Assembly: GCF_014646875.1 (NCBI RefSeq)
Contig: NZ_BMOC01000003.1
Coordinates: forward strand, 62,001-126,000
DNA from: Halobellus salinus
Lineage (GTDB): Archaea; Halobacteriota; Halobacteria; Halobacteriales; Haloferacaceae
Length of the DNA stretch: 64,000 bases
Reading direction: 5' to 3'
The position numbers and the translations under genes were made by a program. The notes beneath the pieces were generated by a model. That model worked only from the letters and a program-made list of their open reading frames with translations, did not search any database and was not told where the DNA came from. Below are positions 43,254 to 51,477 of the stretch, piece by piece. Each line of letters starts with the position of its first letter. Within the stretch, counting starts at the first letter, position 1.

Positions 43254-44705
43254 ATGACTTACGCGGGCCCGACAGCCCTGTATATCGACGGCGAGTGGAC
43301 CGAATCAGTAGACGGCGGCACGATCGAAACCGAGGATCCGGCGACCGAGGAGACGTACGCGACCGTCGCGTGCGCCACCGAAGCGGACGTGGCGGCGGCG
43401 GTCGACGCCGCCGAGTCGGCCGCCGAGCACGACGCGCCGTGGCGGAGCGCAGACCCCAAAGAACGCGCGGCGGCGCTGGGGGCGATGGCCGACGAGATCG
43501 AGGCCATGGCCGACGAGATCGTTCTGGTCGAGTCCCACGACAACGGGAAAACGCCGTTCGAGGCGCAACTCGACGTGGAGATGGTGATCGACACCTTCCG
43601 GTACTACGCGGGGTGGGCCGACAAACTGACTGGGGAGTCCATCCCGGTCCCGGGCAACCGGCTTGACTACACCCTTCGGGAGCCGCTGGGGGTCACCGCA
43701 CACATCGCCCCGTGGAACTACCCGTTCCAACTCGCCGGCCGGAGCCTCGCGGCGGCGCTTTCGTGCGGCAACACCGCGGTGGTCAAACCCTCGAAGACCA
43801 CGCCACTGTCCGCGCTCTACTACGGGATGGCCGCCGAGGCCGCCGGCCTCCCCGACGGCGTCGTCAACGTCGTCCCCGGCCGCGGGTCGGAGGCCGGCAG
43901 CGCACTGGTCGACCACCCGGGGGTCGACCACGTCGCGTTCACCGGCAGCACCGGGGTCGGCAAGGGACTCATGTCCGCGGCCGCCGACAACCTGACCGGC
44001 GTGACCCTGGAACTCGGCGGGAAGGGACCGAACGTCGTCTTCCCCGACGCCGACCTCGACGCCGCCGCGAAGGGTGTCCACTACGGGATCTTCATGAACT
44101 GCGGCCAGATGTGCTGGGCGGGCTCCCGCCTGCTTGTCCACGAGGATGTCCACGACGAGGTCGTCGATAGCGTGGTGGAACGCGCGGAGGCGACACCCCT
44201 CGGCAGCGGCATCGACGACGACGGTCGGATGGGGCCGGCGGTCAGCGGCTCCCACCGCGAGGAGGTGCTCGACTACGTCGAGACCGGAATCGACGAAGGG
44301 GCGACGCTGGCGACCGGCGGATCGGTCCCCGACGACAAGCCGGCGGGCTATTTCATCGAGCCGACGGTGTTCACCGACGTCGACAACGACATGACGATCG
44401 CCCGCGAGGAGATCTTCGGCCCCGTGTTGTGTGTGATCGAGTTTTCGGAGTTCGAGGAAGCGATGGCGATCGCCAACGACTCGCCGTTCGGGCTGAGCGC
44501 CGGGGTATGGACCACCGACCTCTCGACGGCTCACGACGCCGCGAGTCGGCTGGAATACGGGATGGTCAGCGTCAACGAGTATCCGCAGACGTTCCCCCAG
44601 ACGCCGTTCGGGGGGGTCAAACAAAGCGGGCTCGGCCGGGAACAGGGCACCGAGGCGGTGCGAGAGTACACCCAGTCGAAGAGCGTCAACCTAAATCTCG
44701 GGTAA
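43254..44705 (+). CDS. NAD(P)-dependent aldehyde dehydrogenase
   Basis: 483 residues, ALDH superfamily. VTLELGGKGPNVVF (general-base Glu) and NCGQMCWAGSRLLV (nucleophile Cys, about residue 284) are intact. FTGSTGVGK is the nucleotide-binding turn and EEIFGPVLCV the family signature. Length and C-terminus (QSKSVNLNLG) are betaine-aldehyde-dehydrogenase-like, not a PaaZ fusion. In this context it may oxidise the ring-opened semialdehyde. A CTTTTTATCC box 27 nt upstream suggests its own leaderless transcript. Confidence 0.9.
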   Translation: MTYAGPTALYIDGEWTESVDGGTIETEDPATEETYATVACATEADVAAAVDAAESAAEHDAPWRSADPKERAAALGAMADEIEAMADEIVLVESHDNGKTPFEAQLDVEMVIDTFRYYAGWADKLTGESIPVPGNRLDYTLREPLGVTAHIAPWNYPFQLAGRSLAAALSCGNTAVVKPSKTTPLSALYYGMAAEAAGLPDGVVNVVPGRGSEAGSALVDHPGVDHVAFTGSTGVGKGLMSAAADNLTGVTLELGGKGPNVVFPDADLDAAAKGVHYGIFMNCGQMCWAGSRLLVHEDVHDEVVDSVVERAEATPLGSGIDDDGRMGPAVSGSHREEVLDYVETGIDEGATLATGGSVPDDKPAGYFIEPTVFTDVDNDMTIAREEIFGPVLCVIEFSEFEEAMAIANDSPFGLSAGVWTTDLSTAHDAASRLEYGMVSVNEYPQTFPQTPFGGVKQSGLGREQGTEAVREYTQSKSVNLNLG

Positions 44706-44812
44706 CCGGGGACGGGAGCCGGTCGATCTCGTGTCTGTTCGCGCCGCGGGCGTGCGGCTTCTCGACGCCTCGGATCGGCAAGAGATGTCGGCTGGCGGAG
44801 TCGGGCGCGCGT

Positions 44813-45649
44813 CTACTCGTCGGAGCCGGGCTCCTTGTCGCCGAGTTCGACCCCGAGGAAGTCGGGCTCGCGCTTGTTGAGGAAGGCGTCGACCCCCTCT
44901 TCGGCGATGTCGGAGCCGAGCAGCTGGTTCTGGAGTTCCCGCTCGTGAGCCAGTGCGTCCGAAAGCGGGAGCTCAAGCCCCTCGTTGACCGCGAGCTTGT
45001 TGTGGCCGACCGCGCCCGCGGGCTTGTCGACGATCATCTCCGCGAACTCGAAGACGGCGTCCTCCAGCTCCTCTGGCGGGTGGAGCTCGTCGAAGATGCC
45101 CTTCTCGGTGGCTTCTGCGGGGGTCAGTTCCTCACCGGTGACCATCAGACGGAGCGCCTCCGAGCGGTCGATGTAGCGGGGCAGCAGCTGGGTACCCGCC
45201 TCGCCCGCGATCAGGCCGAGGTGGATCTCGGGCATCCCCACGCGATAGTCGTCGTCGTCACCGACGAACCGGAAGTCACACGCCAGCGCCAGTTCGAGGC
45301 CGCCGCCCATGCAGTGGCCGTCGACGGCGGCAATAAACAGCGTGTCCGTCGTCCGCATCTTCATGATGATCTCCTTCGAGGTCTGGCTGGCGTAGCCGGT
45401 CTGCTCGCCGGTCTCTTCTTGAAGGGCGTTGATGTCGTAGCCGGTCGAGAAGATGTCGTCGTTCGCGCTGCCGAAGACACAGACCCGGACTTCGTCGTCG
45501 AAGCGGACGCCCTCAACGGCGCGCTGGAGCTCCAGTAGGACATCGATGTTGTGGGCGTTCACCGGCGGGCGATCGATCCGCAGGATCCCGACGTGGTCCC
45601 GCGTCTCCGTCTGGAAGTACTCGAGGTCGAGTTCGTCGAAGGACTTCAT
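44813..45649 (-). CDS. Enoyl-CoA hydratase/isomerase family protein
   Basis: 278 residues of crotonase fold. PPVNAHNIDVLLEL and DIFSTGYDINAL are followed by MGGGLELALACDF, and MPEIHLGLIAGEAGTQLLPR keeps the first catalytic Glu but has GEAGTQ in place of GxGGTQ. It ends in an acidic tail. It is one of three crotonases in the island; each has a different active-site loop, suggesting different steps. An AACTATTTGTA box is about 30 nt upstream. Confidence 0.87.
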   Translation of the reverse strand: MKSFDELDLEYFQTETRDHVGILRIDRPPVNAHNIDVLLELQRAVEGVRFDDEVRVCVFGSANDDIFSTGYDINALQEETGEQTGYASQTSKEIIMKMRTTDTLFIAAVDGHCMGGGLELALACDFRFVGDDDDYRVGMPEIHLGLIAGEAGTQLLPRYIDRSEALRLMVTGEELTPAEATEKGIFDELHPPEELEDAVFEFAEMIVDKPAGAVGHNKLAVNEGLELPLSDALAHERELQNQLLGSDIAEEGVDAFLNKREPDFLGVELGDKEPGSDE

Positions 45650-45785
45650 TACGTGCGTGAGAACCCCGCCACGTTACAAATAGTTTGTGAATGTGCCGCC
45701 GCGGGCCCGGCGAACACGGGCGAAAACGCCGGAATCGGCGGTTCACTCCCCGGCTTCCGAACTGGGAGCCGGCCGTAGTCGAGGC

Positions 45786-46586
45786 CTACCGACCCTGCCA
45801 CTCGGGCGCCCGATCCTCGAAGAACGCGTCGATACCCTCGCCTTTGTCCTCGGTGGCAAACAGCTGGACGAACAACTGCGCCTCGTAGTCGATCCCCTCG
45901 TCGAGCCCCGTCCGCGACGCGGCCCGGACGCTCTCTTTGGCGAACTCCAGGGCCAACGGGCTCTTGTCGGCGATCGACCCAGCGAGTGCCGCGACGCGGT
46001 CGTCGAACGTCTCGGAATCGCACACCTGCTCAACCAGCCCGATCTCGGCCGCCTCCGTGGCGTCGACCAGCTCGCCCGAGAGGATCAGCCGCATCGCCTG
46101 CCCCTCGCCGATCAGCCGGGGGAGCCGCTGCGTGCCGCCGCCGCCCGGGATGATCCCCAGGTTGATTTCGGGTTGGCCGAGCTTGCCGCCTTCCTTCGCG
46201 ATCCGGATGTCGCAGGCCGTCGCGAGCTCCAGTCCGCCGCCGAGGGCGTGGCCGTTGACCGCGGCGACGACAGGGGTCGTGAGCCCGTCGACGACCTCGT
46301 ACACCCGGGGGCGGGCGCTCGCCGCCCGCTGTTCGAAGAGGTCGCGGTCGCGGAACTCGGTCACGTCCGCGCCCGCGACGAAGGCGTTGCACTCCTCGGA
46401 GCCCGTGAGTACGATCACCCGCGCCTCGGAGTCCTCGATCGCGGGCAACGCGGTCTTCAACTCCGATCTGACCGTTTCGTTCAGCGCGTTCCGGTCGTCG
46501 GGCCGGTCGATCGTGACAGTCGCCACGGCGTCGTCGCGCTCGACCCGGATCGACTCGAACTCGGTGGTGAAGATATCGTCGCTCAT
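45786..46586 (-). CDS. Enoyl-CoA hydratase (PaaF/crotonase type)
   Basis: 266 residues. Both catalytic Glu loops are canonical: GQPEINLGIIPGGGGTQRLP. FVAGADVTEF and ALGGGLELATACDI build the CoA/oxyanion region. It hydrates a 2,3-dehydro-CoA intermediate in the lower pathway. The ATG at 46586 overlaps the stop of the 3-hydroxyacyl-CoA dehydrogenase gene by 4 nt, so the two act in sequence and are co-transcribed. Confidence 0.9.
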   Translation of the reverse strand: MSDDIFTTEFESIRVERDDAVATVTIDRPDDRNALNETVRSELKTALPAIEDSEARVIVLTGSEECNAFVAGADVTEFRDRDLFEQRAASARPRVYEVVDGLTTPVVAAVNGHALGGGLELATACDIRIAKEGGKLGQPEINLGIIPGGGGTQRLPRLIGEGQAMRLILSGELVDATEAAEIGLVEQVCDSETFDDRVAALAGSIADKSPLALEFAKESVRAASRTGLDEGIDYEAQLFVQLFATEDKGEGIDAFFEDRAPEWQGR

Positions 46587-47467
46587 CGGTCGCTCCACTC
46601 CCCGCTGGTCGCGACGGCCTCGCCGTCCTCCCACACGTAGAACCCCTCACCCGACTTCTTCCCCAGCTTCCCCGCCCGGACCTTCCGCTTGAGCAACTGG
46701 GGCGGGGTGAACCGCTCACCGAGCTCGGTCCGGAGGTACTCCAGGATGTCGAGGCGGACGTCCAGCCCGACGACGTCTGTGAGCTCCAGCGGCCCTATCG
46801 GGTGGTTGTAGCCGAGTTCCATGGCGTTGTCGATGTCGCGGGGGGCGGCGACGCCTTCTTCCACCATCCGGATCGCCTCGACGCCGAGTGCGACGCCGAG
46901 CCTGGAGGAGGCAAATCCCGGCACGTCGCGGACGACGACTGGGGTCTTGTCGATCGCTTCCACGAACTCGGTTGCGAACGCGCGGGTCGATTCGTCGGTA
47001 CGTTCGCCGACGATCACCTCGACGAGGGACATGATGTGGACCGGATTGAAAAAGTGGAGTCCGATCAGGTTCCCCGGCCGTTCCAACCCGCTTGCGAGTT
47101 CTGTCACTGACAGTGACGAGGTGTTGGTTGCGAGGATCGTCTCCTCGCTCGCCACGTCCTCGGCGTCGGTGAGGACGGTTGTCTTCAGACCGAGGTCCTC
47201 TGGCACCGCCTCCGCGACGAGGTCGGCCCCTCCGATCGCGGTCGGGAGATCGGTCTCGCCGGTGATGTTCCCAAGAGCCGAGTCCATCTCGGCTTCGGTG
47301 ACCTTCCCGCGTTCGACGCCGCCTTCGAGGTTCGACCGGATCGAATCGACCCCCTCGTCGACGATCTCCGGTTCGATGTCCCGGAGTGTCACGTCGTGAC
47401 CCGCCATCGCGCTCACCTGTGCGATGCCGTGGCCCATCGTGCCAGCTCCGAGTACTGTGACCTGCAT
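46583..47467 (-). CDS. 3-hydroxyacyl-CoA dehydrogenase (PaaH/HBD type)
   Basis: 294 residues, complete two-domain enzyme. NAD-binding GAGTMGHGIAQ at the N-terminus, HFFNPVHIM with the catalytic His near residue 138, and PGFASSRLGVAL before the C-terminal helical domain with ELGYNHPIGPLELTDVVGLD. It oxidises the 3-hydroxyacyl-CoA formed by the downstream hydratase. An AATATTTAAG box lies about 28 nt upstream, and two palindromic GTATAC sites lie 130-290 nt upstream. Confidence 0.92.
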   Translation of the reverse strand: MQVTVLGAGTMGHGIAQVSAMAGHDVTLRDIEPEIVDEGVDSIRSNLEGGVERGKVTEAEMDSALGNITGETDLPTAIGGADLVAEAVPEDLGLKTTVLTDAEDVASEETILATNTSSLSVTELASGLERPGNLIGLHFFNPVHIMSLVEVIVGERTDESTRAFATEFVEAIDKTPVVVRDVPGFASSRLGVALGVEAIRMVEEGVAAPRDIDNAMELGYNHPIGPLELTDVVGLDVRLDILEYLRTELGERFTPPQLLKRKVRAGKLGKKSGEGFYVWEDGEAVATSGEWSDR

Positions 47468-47595
47468 ACGCCAATCGACACCGGGTGGAGACTTAAATAT
47501 TGTAGAAGTGACCTACGCCCGGACTGCTCCGCACGTTCGGGTGAAGCAGCGATCTGCCGTTTCGGATGCTGCCGCGCAGGAGCCCCGCGAAAAAA

Positions 47596-47617
47596 CTGTA
47601 TACAAACCCGTATACAG
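47596..47617. promoter_or_regulatory. Palindromic operator-like site 1
   Basis: CTGTATAC-AAACCC-GTATACAG: 8-nt arms perfectly complementary around a 6-nt spacer. The 18-bp core GTATACAAACCCGTATAC recurs, inverted, at 47742. It lies 130 nt upstream of the 3-hydroxyacyl-CoA dehydrogenase start in a gene-free 414-bp region. Confidence 0.7.
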
Positions 47618-47741
47618 CGCCGGGGCCGGTATTCTTCAGAAACGATACTAACATACGCGCCGCTTAGAATCACAGTTGTACACCTATTAGTTCTGTTTCA
47701 GCCGCGGTGGAGCGCGGACCGTCAGTCGATCCACGACTGTC

Positions 47742-47759
47742 GTATACGGGTTCGTATAC
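47742..47759. promoter_or_regulatory. Palindromic operator-like site 2 (inverted copy)
   Basis: GTATACGGGTTCGTATAC; its reverse complement differs from site 1 at one of 18 positions (A to G). The centres are 144 bp apart. It lies between the ferredoxin 3' end (47882) and site 1. Confidence 0.7.
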
Positions 47760-47881
47760 ACCAGCTAACACAGCAACACACCCCAGCAAGGGGTCGGAGC
47801 GTTCCGTTCAGGAGGCGACCGAAGGGGTAGTGGCTCTCTCGGCGTCGACGACGTGATACAGAGGAACCGCACCGGAGCCGG

Positions 47882-48166
47882 CTACGGGCTCTCGTTCGAC
47901 CGAAGCTTCAGGTCCGACCGGGGCTTCGCGACACACGTCAGAACGTACCCTTCGTCTTTTTCGCCCCCCGAGAGGAACATCGCCTCCACCTGGTCGGTCT
48001 CGCCCTCCTCGACGCGGAGCGCCGAGCAGACCCCGCAGACGCCCATCCGGCACTGGTAGGGAAGGTCGACCCCGACTTCCTCGGCGGCCTCCAGGATGGG
48101 CCGGTCTTCGGGGACCGTGATTGTGCGTCCCTTGTCGACGAACTCGACTTCGTAGGTCTCGACCAT
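47882..48166 (-). CDS. Plant-type [2Fe-2S] ferredoxin
   Basis: 94 residues with PYQCRMGVCGVCSALRVEEG and a final Cys about 30 residues later (YVLTCVAKP), the CX4CX2C...C pattern of plant-type ferredoxins. No reductase domain is attached. ATG is 2 nt after the GNAT gene stop, so the two share a transcript. In bacterial phenylacetyl-CoA epoxidases this module is the C-terminal part of the PaaE reductase; here it may be the separate electron donor to PaaABC, which starts 0.7 kb away on the other strand. Confidence 0.9.
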   Translation of the reverse strand: MVETYEVEFVDKGRTITVPEDRPILEAAEEVGVDLPYQCRMGVCGVCSALRVEEGETDQVEAMFLSGGEKDEGYVLTCVAKPRSDLKLRSNESP

Positions 48167-48167
48167 G

Positions 48168-48653
48168 TTAGAGTCGCTGTTCGTAGACGTGTTCAACCGG
48201 TTCGAGTCCGTGGGATTCGAGCATCGCCGCGGCGTCTTCCTCGCCGGCCAGGACGTCGATGCGGTAGAACTCGACGTCGCGGGGATCCTCGGTGAACCAC
48301 TCCGCGGCGCCGTTCAGTAGGTGACTCGCGATCCCCTTCCGACGGTGGTCCTCGCGCACGTACATCCCGTTGATGTAGCCGTGGTTCGCCAGCCGGAAGA
48401 TGGGGTGGTCACCCATCACCCGGGCTTCGAGCACCCCGAGGAACTCGTCGTCGTCGTCGTTTTCCGCCAGGAGGACGGTCCCGTACTTCGAGTCGACGAG
48501 TTGGTTCTCGAAGTACTGAAGCCAGCGCTCGTCGGCCTGGTCCGAGTGTTCGTACCGCTCGTCGAACCGCGAGAGGTACGACGTGAACCCGTGCCAGAGC
48601 GCTAAGATTTCCTCGCCGTCGGCTTCGGTGGCGTGGCGCGTTCGGATACCCAT
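48168..48653 (-). CDS. GNAT family N-acetyltransferase
   Basis: 161 residues. The acetyl-CoA-binding motif is MYVREDHRRKGIASHLLNGA (R-x-x-G-x-A), and the C-terminal domain has EFYRIDVLAGEEDAAAMLES. Start ATG 48653 is preferred to an upstream ATG because a TTTTAGA box is about 25-30 nt away. The substrate is unknown. Divergently placed from paaA and upstream of the ferredoxin gene. Confidence 0.85.
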   Translation of the reverse strand: MGIRTRHATEADGEEILALWHGFTSYLSRFDERYEHSDQADERWLQYFENQLVDSKYGTVLLAENDDDDEFLGVLEARVMGDHPIFRLANHGYINGMYVREDHRRKGIASHLLNGAAEWFTEDPRDVEFYRIDVLAGEEDAAAMLESHGLEPVEHVYEQRL

Positions 48654-48842
48654 ACACACCGTACCGAACCGGTGCGTCTAAAAGATTCGCGTTGGGAGGG
48701 GGTCGGATCCGCGCCTGTGGCCGTCCGCCGCTGTGGCCCGTGCGCCGGTCTGTGGCGACAGTTACCGTGACTACGGTTCGCACGCCTGCCACAACGGTTA
48801 AGACGGTAGAGTCGAACCACGCAGTACGGAGATTGATTCGCG

Positions 48843-49763
48843 ATGCCAACAGAGAAACGCTTCAAAGAGCAGCTACAGAACGGGCGCATGATCGAAGACG
48901 AGTCGGAGATGACCGATGGGTATAAGAAGGCGTTGAAGGGAACCCTGCTTGTCTCCGCCGACACCGAACTCATGAGCGCCCCGGCGTACTACGAGCAGTC
49001 GATGAACGCGCCGACGCTGGACTCGCGGGCGTCGTGTGTGAGCGTGATCCAAGACGAGCTCGGCCACGGCCACATCGCCTACCGCCTGCTCGAGGACCTC
49101 GGCGAGGATCGCGAGCAGCTCCTGTACGAGCGCGAGCCCCACGAGTTCCGAAACACCTACGGCTTCGACCAACCGCTGGAGACGTTCGCGGAGCTGGTCT
49201 GTTCGCACGGGATGTTCGACCGCGCGGGGATGGTCCTCCTGAGCGACATCGAGGAGCACACCTCCTACGCCCCCTGGAAGCGCGCGCTCCGGAAGGTCGG
49301 CAAGGAAGAGCAGTTCCACCTCCGCCACGGCGAGACCTGGATGCGCCGGTTGACCAGCAAGTCCGAGAAGACCAAGGGCAAGGTCCAGGACGCCGTCGAC
49401 TGGATGTTTCCGATGGGTGTCGAGTGGTTCGGCCTTCCCGACAGCCAGAAGCGCAACACCGACCAGCTCGACTACCGCATCAAGGGCAAGACAAACGACG
49501 AGCTCCGCCAGGAGTGGATGAGCCACGTCGTGCCGCTGGCGGACGACCTCGACCTCGAGGTGCCCGCCCACTACGACGAGCAGTCCGACGAGTTCGTCTT
49601 GGAGTACGACGCCCCGGTCGCGTTCGACGCCGGGAGCAAGGACTGGCGCTTCGAGGAGCCGATCGGCTGGGACGGCGTGATCGACCGCTGGCGGGACCGT
49701 GGCCCGGCCAACCGGACGCACGTCGACCTCATCCAGTCCGGGACGCTCGAAGTGGGGGTGTGA
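48843..49763 (+). CDS. paaA: Phenylacetyl-CoA epoxidase, catalytic subunit PaaA
   Basis: 306-residue helical diiron protein of the ferritin-like class. Two E-x2-H boxes bind iron: QDELGHGHIAYRLLED (about residue 70) and GKEEQFHLRHGETWMRR (about residue 157). It carries the ring-epoxidising site of the PaaABC complex, which converts phenylacetyl-CoA to its 1,2-epoxide with O2. It is the first of five overlapping or nearly abutting genes. Substrate specificity, phenylacetyl-CoA or another aryl-CoA, is not settled by sequence. Confidence 0.92.
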   Translation: MPTEKRFKEQLQNGRMIEDESEMTDGYKKALKGTLLVSADTELMSAPAYYEQSMNAPTLDSRASCVSVIQDELGHGHIAYRLLEDLGEDREQLLYEREPHEFRNTYGFDQPLETFAELVCSHGMFDRAGMVLLSDIEEHTSYAPWKRALRKVGKEEQFHLRHGETWMRRLTSKSEKTKGKVQDAVDWMFPMGVEWFGLPDSQKRNTDQLDYRIKGKTNDELRQEWMSHVVPLADDLDLEVPAHYDEQSDEFVLEYDAPVAFDAGSKDWRFEEPIGWDGVIDRWRDRGPANRTHVDLIQSGTLEVGV

Positions 49764-49764
49764 C

Positions 49765-50139
49765 ATGAGCGTCAACACCGCGGGGTCGATCGCCGCGGGC
49801 GCTCACGCCGGCCCCAGCGAGGACGCCGACGAGTTCGAGCGCGAGTTGTGGGCCACCCTCGACACCGTCCCGGATCCACACATCCCGGTCAGTCTGGTCG
49901 AGATGGCGATGGTCTACGATATCGACGCCGGCGGCGGCGACGTGACTGTCACGATGACGTTCCCGTGTATGGGGTGTCCCGCGTACGATATGATCAAAGA
50001 CGACGTGCGCGCGGCGCTCCGGACGGTCCGCGGGGTCACCGACGTCAACATCGAGATCACCTGGGACCCGGTCTGGTCGAAGGACATGCTCACCAACAAC
50101 GCCCGGGAGGAGCTCCGGGACGCCGGTATCAGCCTATGA
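49765..50139 (+). CDS. paaD: PaaD N-terminal (MIP18/DUF59) domain protein, lacking the zinc ribbon
   Basis: 124 residues. LDTVPDPHIPVSLVEMAMVY and a TMTFPCMGCPAYDMIKDDV loop are the MIP18/DUF59 fold found in PaaD, thought to help assemble or repair the diiron/Fe-S centre. Bacterial PaaD continues into a C-terminal Zn ribbon; this one stops after EELRDAGISL. The missing ribbon is encoded separately at 51103. The ATG is 1 nt after the paaA stop, and its stop overlaps paaB by 4 nt. Confidence 0.88.
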   Translation: MSVNTAGSIAAGAHAGPSEDADEFERELWATLDTVPDPHIPVSLVEMAMVYDIDAGGGDVTVTMTFPCMGCPAYDMIKDDVRAALRTVRGVTDVNIEITWDPVWSKDMLTNNAREELRDAGISL

Positions 50140-50339
50140 AGTACCACGTGTTCACCCGCGTCAGCGCTGGCGACGACCTGATGCACGTCGGAACGGTCCA
50201 GGCCGACTCCGACCGGCTCGCGCGGATCTACGCCCACCGGACCTACGACGAGGAGGATTGGGACTTCATCGGCGTCGTCCACGAGGAGAACCTCATCGAA
50301 GTCGAGGGACAGCCCATCGCGGGCGGGAGGACCGCATGA
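50136..50339 (+). CDS. paaB: Phenylacetyl-CoA epoxidase subunit PaaB (short)
   Basis: 67 residues, against about 95 in Escherichia coli. YHVFTRVSAGDDLMHVGTVQ, IYAHRTYDEEDWDFIGVV and a final segment are the PaaB core. It bridges PaaA and PaaC in the known complex. ATGA overlaps on both sides show tight coupling. Confidence 0.87.
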   Translation: MKYHVFTRVSAGDDLMHVGTVQADSDRLARIYAHRTYDEEDWDFIGVVHEENLIEVEGQPIAGGRTA

Positions 50340-51106
50340 GCGACGACGGGTGGCCGGAGCCGGCGGTCGACTACGTTCAGGCCATCGCCGACACCAAGAT
50401 CCTGCTCGGCCAGCGCTACGGCGAGTGGATGTTGAAGGGGCCAAACCTCGAAGACGACATCTCAGGGGCCAGCAACGCCCAAGACGAGATCGGACAGGTC
50501 CGACAGCTGTTCCGAGTCCTCACCCGCCAGGGCGTCGACGACGAGTGGCTCGAATCCGAGCGCGCTCCCGACGAGTACGCCAACGCGGCGACGCTCGACA
50601 CCGAGGCGGACGCGTGGCCCACGTTCATCGTCCAGGTTGCGCTCACCGACCGGGCTGCGTGGCTGCTGCTCGACGCCATCGACCACGACGACTTCACCGG
50701 GATGGTCCAGAAGATGGGCGAAGACGAGTACTTCCACCTCGAACACCACGACGGCCGGCTGGAGACCCTCGCTGAGGACCAGCCCGAGGCCGTTGAGGCC
50801 GCCCTTGAGGACTACTTCCCGGATATTCTTGCGTTCGTCGGCCCCGCGACCCACGACGCGGAGTCGGACCCGCTCGTCGACGCCGGGTTCACCGACCGTC
50901 CGGCCGCGGAGATCAGGCGCGCGCTCGCCGAGCACTACGCGGACCTCTTTGCGGGGACCGAGGTGTCGGTGCCGCCGCTCGATGACGGCGTACCGGACCC
51001 CGACGCGTGGGACGAGACCCGCCGCCGCGTCGGCGACGGCCACGTCGACGCCGACGTGGTCGACCAACTACAGGGTGTCTCCAACCGGGAGTATGTGATC
51101 GCATGA
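50336..51106 (+). CDS. paaC: Phenylacetyl-CoA epoxidase structural subunit PaaC
   Basis: 256-residue helical paralogue of PaaA. NAQDEIGQVRQLFRVL keeps only part of the iron-binding box (Gln for His), as expected for the non-catalytic PaaC, while MGEDEYFHLEHHDGR retains E-x2-H. It stabilises PaaA in the complex. The start overlaps the paaB stop and the stop overlaps the zinc-ribbon gene start. Confidence 0.9.
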   Translation: MSDDGWPEPAVDYVQAIADTKILLGQRYGEWMLKGPNLEDDISGASNAQDEIGQVRQLFRVLTRQGVDDEWLESERAPDEYANAATLDTEADAWPTFIVQVALTDRAAWLLLDAIDHDDFTGMVQKMGEDEYFHLEHHDGRLETLAEDQPEAVEAALEDYFPDILAFVGPATHDAESDPLVDAGFTDRPAAEIRRALAEHYADLFAGTEVSVPPLDDGVPDPDAWDETRRRVGDGHVDADVVDQLQGVSNREYVIA

Positions 51107-51345
51107 GCTCCTCGAACAGTTCACCCGGATGCGACGCCGGTACCGCTGTCGACGACGACCGCCAGGACCCCCCGGAAGCTGTCTGTCCGTTCTGTGGCTC
51201 CGAGGACTCCGATCTCGAGTCCACGTTCGGGTCGGAGGTCTCGAAGAGCCAGTACTACTGCAACAACTGCCACACGGTCTTCGAGCGGATCAAATACGAC
51301 GGCGCGATGCCGTCAACCGGCCGCGAGCGCGACGGTTCACGCTGA
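51103..51345 (+). CDS. Stand-alone PaaD-type zinc ribbon protein
   Basis: 80 residues. CPFCGSEDSDLESTFGSEV and YYCNNCHTVFERIKY give CX2C...CX2C and closely match the C-terminal ribbon of bacterial PaaD. A short disordered N-terminus replaces the MIP18 part. With the gene at 49765 it forms a split PaaD placed around paaB-paaC. ATG overlaps the paaC stop by 4 nt. Confidence 0.85.
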   Translation: MSSSNSSPGCDAGTAVDDDRQDPPEAVCPFCGSEDSDLESTFGSEVSKSQYYCNNCHTVFERIKYDGAMPSTGRERDGSR

Positions 51346-51477
51346 GAACGATTCGTTTTTGTTGAGGTATAGTTAGCGGTGGATTCGTGACGAACGATGT
51401 CGAGAGGCCCTCGGAAGCCCGATGGCGGTTCGTTAGCTGGCCATCGTTCGATCGAATACGATCCCTTTCGCCCGAAG

